From positions 1-28,375 of the IMG/VR virus record IMGVR_UViG_3300008107_000287: 28,375 nucleotides of DNA. One strand, 5' to 3'. The notes under the pieces are model-generated. The model was not told where the DNA came from, made no database searches, and saw only the letters and a program-made list of their open reading frames with translations. Origin of the DNA: a virus. A program made the translations under genes and the position numbers. Shown in pieces: positions 25,785-28,375 of the stretch; the first letter of the stretch is position 1; each line of letters starts with the position of its first letter.

Positions 25785-25861
25785 AGCATAGGTGCGAGCT
25801 GACATTCGAATTCGAGTTCCAATTATCGTAGTCGTTATACTGAAAACCGGAGGAACCGCCC
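25785..25861 (-). repeat. DGR template repeat (TR)
   Basis: A 77-nt repeat of the two variable repeats. On the coding strand it would read GGSSGF, then Q-Y-N-D-Y-D-N-W-N-S-N-S-N, then V-S-S-H-L-C, with many AAY codons as expected for a template. It has 18 adenines on that strand. All differences to either variable repeat fall on those adenines. Direct identity stops on both sides of this interval. Confidence 0.96.
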
Positions 25862-25883
25862 AACCAAAACACAGCCTATTTTT

Positions 25884-26273
25884 TTACATCAAGAAATACT
25901 CTTTATACAATTCAATAAATTGATTGCCCACATACTCTGCAGTATCATAATTAATAAAGCAAAGGCGCGAGCCGACACCCGAATTCGAGCGCCAAGCAGC
26001 GCAGTCGTAAGACCGAAAACCGGAGGAACCGCCCATATCAAACCATGGGTAGTATTTGTATTGATCGTAATCGTTCCAATCTGGTTGCCACGGTTTGTTA
26101 TCGTTAGCAAGCTGATTAGCAGCGCGTGCTATCAACACAAGTTTTGCATGCGCTTGCATGGCTTTTCTGTCTTGGTCTGGATAGAGCTCAAAAGTTGGAA
26201 CAACAGAAGGCTCAATGCCTAATACTTTGCAGGCATCTTCGAAGGTTTTTAAGTTTTCTTGTAAGTTTTTCAT
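25884..26273 (-). CDS. DGR target protein 1
   Basis: A 129-residue protein whose residues 81-105 are encoded by variable repeat VR1. The N-terminus (LKTFEDACKVLGIEP, then DRKAMQAHAKLVLIARAANQ) is helical. A conserved region follows (WQPDWNDYDQYKYYPWFDM), then the variable GGSSGF...GSRLCF segment, and a conserved C-terminal tail (AEYVGNQFIELYKEYF). Related proteins are common in Bacteroidetes phages and prophages, and their function is unknown. No signal peptide, membrane segment or fibre-like part is visible. The stop lies 22 nt from the template repeat. A ligand-binding surface is likely at the varied residues. Confidence 0.9.
   Translation of the reverse strand: MKNLQENLKTFEDACKVLGIEPSVVPTFELYPDQDRKAMQAHAKLVLIARAANQLANDNKPWQPDWNDYDQYKYYPWFDMGGSSGFRSYDCAAWRSNSGVGSRLCFINYDTAEYVGNQFIELYKEYFLM
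25932..25945. repeat. Hairpin downstream of VR1
   Basis: ATACT / AGTAT 5-bp inverted repeat with a 4-nt loop, 12 nt beyond the 3' end (coding strand) of VR1. In the Bordetella phage DGR a hairpin or cruciform at a similar place is needed for efficient retrohoming. A counterpart lies after VR2; the template repeat lacks it. Confidence 0.6.
25958..26034 (-). repeat. DGR variable repeat VR1
   Basis: A 77-nt region aligned without gaps to the template at 25785-25861. It differs at 14 sites, all at template adenines (coding strand): among the outcomes are Q to R, Y to S, N to Y, Y to C, D to A, N to A, N to R and N to G. The other 59 bases, and four of the adenines, are unchanged. The 3' part (GTCGGCTCGC) is where the initiation of mutagenic homing is expected. 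Confidence 0.96.
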
Positions 26274-26275
26274 AA

Positions 26276-26725
26276 TTAGATAGTCATAAATTGTTTGTAC
26301 TGATTTAAAAATTGCGTGCCTGCATACTCTGCCAGTACGCTGCTTTTATAGCAAAGGCGCGAGCCGACAGTCGAAAACGAGTACCAACAAACGTAGTCGT
26401 GACACCGAAAACCGGAGGAACCGCCCATGTAGAACCAAGCGTAATACTTTGGTTGATTGTCGTTATTCCAATCTGGTTGCCATCCTTCATTGAGGCACTG
26501 TACAAGCATTTTTAAAAAGCGATATGCTTTTTCATCTGGTGTTAGATCTTCGCATTTTTCATCGAACTCTTCTTCTGTTAGCAAGTGATGAGCAAGTACA
26601 TCTTTCACGGTTTTAAATCTTTCTCTCACATCTTTTGGCACAGGTTTAAATTTGATTTCGCCTGAGTTCACATCGACATTATCGATTTGAAAGCCTTCTG
26701 GAATTTGAATTTTTAGTGTTTGCAT
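26276..26725 (-). CDS. DGR target protein 2
   Basis: A 149-residue protein, residues 101-125 encoded by VR2. Its N-terminus (LKIQIPEGFQIDNVDVNSG, then KPVPKDVRERF and a helical DEKAYRFLKMLVQCLNEG) is unlike target 1, but from WQPDW onward the two align: WQPDWNNDNQPKYYAWFYM, the variable GGSSGF...GSRLCY segment and AEYAGTQFLNQYKQF. It lies 2 nt upstream of target 1. The shared C-terminal module with different N-termini suggests duplication with domain exchange. Function unknown. Confidence 0.9.
   Translation of the reverse strand: MQTLKIQIPEGFQIDNVDVNSGEIKFKPVPKDVRERFKTVKDVLAHHLLTEEEFDEKCEDLTPDEKAYRFLKMLVQCLNEGWQPDWNNDNQPKYYAWFYMGGSSGFRCHDYVCWYSFSTVGSRLCYKSSVLAEYAGTQFLNQYKQFMTI
26324..26338. 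repeat. Hairpin downstream of VR2
   Basis: ATACT / AGTAC inverted repeat (one G-T pair on one strand) with a 5-nt loop, 11 nt beyond VR2. The codons around it differ from those at VR1 (GTA CTG GCA against GAT ACT GCA), yet stem pairing is kept. Confidence 0.55.
26350..26426 (-). repeat. DGR variable repeat VR2
   Basis: A 77-nt gap-free match to the template, with 13 differences, all at template adenines. Changes include Q to R, Y to C, N to H, D to V, N to C, N to Y, N to F and N to T. At most sites the new base differs from that in VR1, as expected for independent mutagenic events. Confidence 0.96.
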
Positions 26726-26748
26726 TTTGATATGTGTTTAGTAAAGTT

Positions 26749-26985
26749 TTAAATAAGCATTTTAAGTGGTATAGCTTGCATCTCTGCCGATGGTGGAGCA
26801 ACTTCCTGTAGCTCTTTTTCGAATTGTTCTTTGGCTCTACTTAAATTTGCCTTTCTGTTGTCAACCATTATCCTGGTTACAAACATGATTACTGATATTC
26901 CGCTTTCGGTTTCACCTTCCCAGCATCTTGCCGGCACACCGTTAAGGGTTACGATCTTCGATGTGTTTGTTATTGTTACTTTCAT
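26749..26985 (-). CDS. Small phage protein of unknown function (early-type operon)
   Basis: A 78-residue protein: short N-terminal strands (KVTITNTSKIVTLNGVPARC), a hydrophobic strand ISVIMFVTRIMV and a charged helix (NRKANLSRAKEQFEKELQEV). Related short proteins occur in early regions of Bacteroidetes phages. It overlaps the upstream gene by 4 nt. No known function. Confidence 0.65.
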   Translation of the reverse strand: MKVTITNTSKIVTLNGVPARCWEGETESGISVIMFVTRIMVDNRKANLSRAKEQFEKELQEVAPPSAEMQAIPLKMLI

Positions 26986-27254
26986 GTGTAAGCGTGTTGT
27001 TTTTTAGTTTTCTGTTCGCGTAATAACTCAATGGTTACATCTACTACCGAAGCTTCTCTTATTGCTTCAGGGTAGTGTTTAATAAGAAATTCACTTAGTC
27101 TGTAAATCTCCTGATCTGCTTTTACCAAGCGTGGTTTCCTTGGTTTCAAAAGCTTTATCGATACAATAGTGGCTGTTGTCATGCCGAACACAATGCAGAT
27201 AAGCATTATGCTTACAAGAGCCTGTGATGATAGGTACATCATGTTTTCAAGCAT
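26982..27254 (-). CDS. Small single-pass membrane protein
   Basis: A 90-residue protein with one transmembrane helix at residues about 11-34 (QALVSIMLICIVFGMTTATI), then a basic stretch (KLLKPRKPRLVK) and a helical soluble tail (IYRLSEFLIKHYPEAIREA). Topology by the positive-inside rule puts the tail in the cytoplasm. It overlaps both neighbours. Function unknown. Confidence 0.65.
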   Translation of the reverse strand: MLENMMYLSSQALVSIMLICIVFGMTTATIVSIKLLKPRKPRLVKADQEIYRLSEFLIKHYPEAIREASVVDVTIELLREQKTKKQHAYT

Positions 27255-27471
27255 GGCCGTTGATTTTATGTTTCATAAAAATCATCTTGCCAACACTTAG
27301 CCTCAAGTCTTTCTCCACATTTCGCTTTGCTTGTGCTTTGCTCTTGGCATCTGTGGTTACGTAAAACTTGGCTATTGCTTTATCGTGGTAATCACTGAGC
27401 ACGTGTACTTCAACCTGGTACTTGCCAGGGTTTTGAAATCTTCTTCTTATCCAATTAAAAAAGTTTCCCAT
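27247..27471 (-). CDS. Small basic phage protein of unknown function
   Basis: A 74-residue protein starting MGNFFNWIRRRFQNPGKYQV, with strands (VEVHVLSDY, KAIAKFYVTTDA) and a helix (KAQAKRNVEKDLRL). The basic N-terminal helix could touch membrane or nucleic acid. No family recognised. It overlaps the next gene by 8 nt. Confidence 0.65.
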   Translation of the reverse strand: MGNFFNWIRRRFQNPGKYQVEVHVLSDYHDKAIAKFYVTTDAKSKAQAKRNVEKDLRLSVGKMIFMKHKINGHA

Positions 27472-27481
27472 AAAATTTGGT

Positions 27482-28066
27482 TTAGTGTAATGATTCCGGA
27501 CTCTTCCATTGTCCGTCTATTTTCTTCCAGCCCAAAGCATGGAGGTGTTGCCAGTAGGCACTAAGCGCAGGGCCGTCAAGCTTGCGCTCAAACTCTCTGT
27601 CATAAACATCCGGATACTTGCTCTTGCTTGGCTTACCGTTGGCGGTGATATCGCGCAGGTAGTTGTAGTGCCTTACATAATCGCTGATCGATTTAGCGTA
27701 TGTAAGTGGAAAATCACTCGAAGTAAAGTAAGCATCGAGCATCTCTTTGCTTACAGATACATCGGCAATGTTAGCGCGCTCGTTTTTCTTTGGCGTATAG
27801 GCTGTCTTTCTGTAGTTTCTAAAGGCCATGCAGAATGCAACTATCTTGTCCTGCACGGTACGTGGCTTCAGCTCTACTATACCTTTCCAAGCGCGCAGAG
27901 CTTCTTCATTAAAGGGTAACTCAAGGTTTATTTTCTTCAATACCTCGTAGTTGTTATCCTTCGGTTCTACAAATAGTTGGCGTAATAGCTGATCTTTAAA
28001 TAGCAAGTAAGCCACTGCCTTTTCCGTTTCAGGAAAATGGTATTTATACATCTTGTAATCGTTCAT
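27482..28066 (-). CDS. Phage early protein of unknown function
   Basis: A 194-residue, mainly helical soluble protein: FPETEKAVAYLLFKDQLLRQ at the start, a central KIVAFCMAFRNYRKTAY, and C-terminal ALGWKKIDGQWKSPESLH. It starts inside the stop of the partial ATPase gene (ATGA), so it is likely translationally coupled to it and may work with it in DNA replication or handling. No motif allows a firm assignment. Confidence 0.65.
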   Translation of the reverse strand: MNDYKMYKYHFPETEKAVAYLLFKDQLLRQLFVEPKDNNYEVLKKINLELPFNEEALRAWKGIVELKPRTVQDKIVAFCMAFRNYRKTAYTPKKNERANIADVSVSKEMLDAYFTSSDFPLTYAKSISDYVRHYNYLRDITANGKPSKSKYPDVYDREFERKLDGPALSAYWQHLHALGWKKIDGQWKSPESLH

Positions 28067-28375
28067 GCTACTTTAAGCTGAAGTTGATCTCCTACTTTTG
28101 GTTTCTTATTCCAGATGATAAAGTCTTTACCACCACCAAAGCGCGATCTGCACTTGGCTTTGAAATCATGCACGTGCACTACGATATCAACCATGTATTC
28201 AATATCCTTAGCAAACTTTCCTGCAGGTTTTCCGGCCTGTTCCCAACAAATGATGATGAAAGATTTATGTGGGAAAAGTGTAATAAGCTTTATGGGCTGC
28301 TGCGCAGTAAGCTTCATGTAATCACGGCTATCGATAAAGATAAACTTGCCTCTGTTTTTACCTTTTAGGTACTCA
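28063..28375 (-). CDS. C-terminal part of a P-loop (RecA/AAA-like) ATPase, cut by window edge
   Basis: The frame stays open through the right end, so the ATG at 28317 is an internal Met and not the start. The visible 104 residues contain RGKFIFIDSRDYMKL, a Walker B-like strand with Asp, then KSFIIICWEQAGKPAGKFA, DIVVHVHDF and CRSRFGGG, the pattern of the C-terminal half of RecA-like phage ATPases. The Walker A part lies outside. It heads the visible early-type operon. Confidence 0.7.
   Translation of the reverse strand, partial: EYLKGKNRGKFIFIDSRDYMKLTAQQPIKLITLFPHKSFIIICWEQAGKPAGKFAKDIEYMVDIVVHVHDFKAKCRSRFGGGKDFIIWNKKPKVGDQLQLKVA

Larger units (their letters stand above)
25679..25883 (-). 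ncRNA. DGR template RNA region
   Basis: A 205-nt non-coding interval between the first target gene and the RT gene. It contains the template repeat 22 nt after the target stop codon and about 100 nt of spacer before the RT start, which is the normal place for a DGR template RNA. In known DGRs this spacer is needed for priming and RT binding. The exact RNA ends cannot be seen. Confidence 0.8.

Noticed and set aside
1-28375. tRNA genes, CRISPR arrays, insertion sequences, attachment sites
   Set aside because: None were seen on reading both strands; no regularly spaced repeats or transposase genes are present in the window.

Overview
The window is part of a tailed-phage genome, most likely a prophage, from a member of the Bacteroidetes. 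This is inferred from moderate-to-low GC, tightly packed genes with few Shine-Dalgarno-like sites, SprB-like repeats in a tail protein, and a family of diversified proteins common in Bacteroidetes phages. The head genes are of the Mu-like kind (large terminase, gp36-like protein, DUF935 portal joined to a MuF domain, gpG-like protein, prohead protease with scaffold). No contractile sheath is visible, so a siphovirus-type tail is likely. No transposase, integrase or repressor lies inside the window, so a transposable lifestyle is not shown.

Layout. (a) 45-15307, minus strand, read right to left: prohead protease/scaffold, candidate decoration protein, major capsid protein, four small head or connector genes, a terminator at 11406-11428, then amidase endolysin, a membrane/lipobox lysis candidate, tail-assembly chaperone with a -1 frameshift, tape measure, two large tail-tip proteins, and fibre or adhesin genes. 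(b) 15308-15472: divergent intergenic region. (c) 15473-23993, plus strand: small and large terminase, gp36-like, portal-MuF fusion, gpG-like, a fibre-anchor candidate, a glycine-rich fibre, two small genes and a tail-completion candidate, closed by a terminator at 24001-24030. (d) 24055-24348, plus strand: a small membrane/zinc-ribbon cargo gene between two terminators. (e) 24436-28375, minus strand: the end of an early-type operon (partial P-loop ATPase, several small unknown genes) that runs into a complete diversity-generating retroelement (DGR).

The DGR is the main discovery. It has two target genes (25884-26273 and 26276-26725), each with a 77-nt variable repeat; a non-coding template repeat of the same length (25785-25861); a DGR-type reverse transcriptase (24719-25678); and an overlapping 98-residue accessory gene (24436-24732) where no Avd-type gene is visible. 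Counted by eye, the two variable repeats differ from the template at 14 and 13 sites. All 27 differences fall on the 18 template adenines of the coding strand and none on the other 59 positions. Each variable repeat is followed at 11-12 nt by a small hairpin that is absent at that position beside the template. The targets sit with early-type genes, not with the fibre genes, and their role is unknown.

The second notable signal is a run of nine T on the coding strand (9681-9689) in the tail-assembly chaperone gene. A -1 shift there gives an open extension of about 92 codons reaching the tape-measure start, as in the gpG/gpGT arrangement of long-tailed phages.
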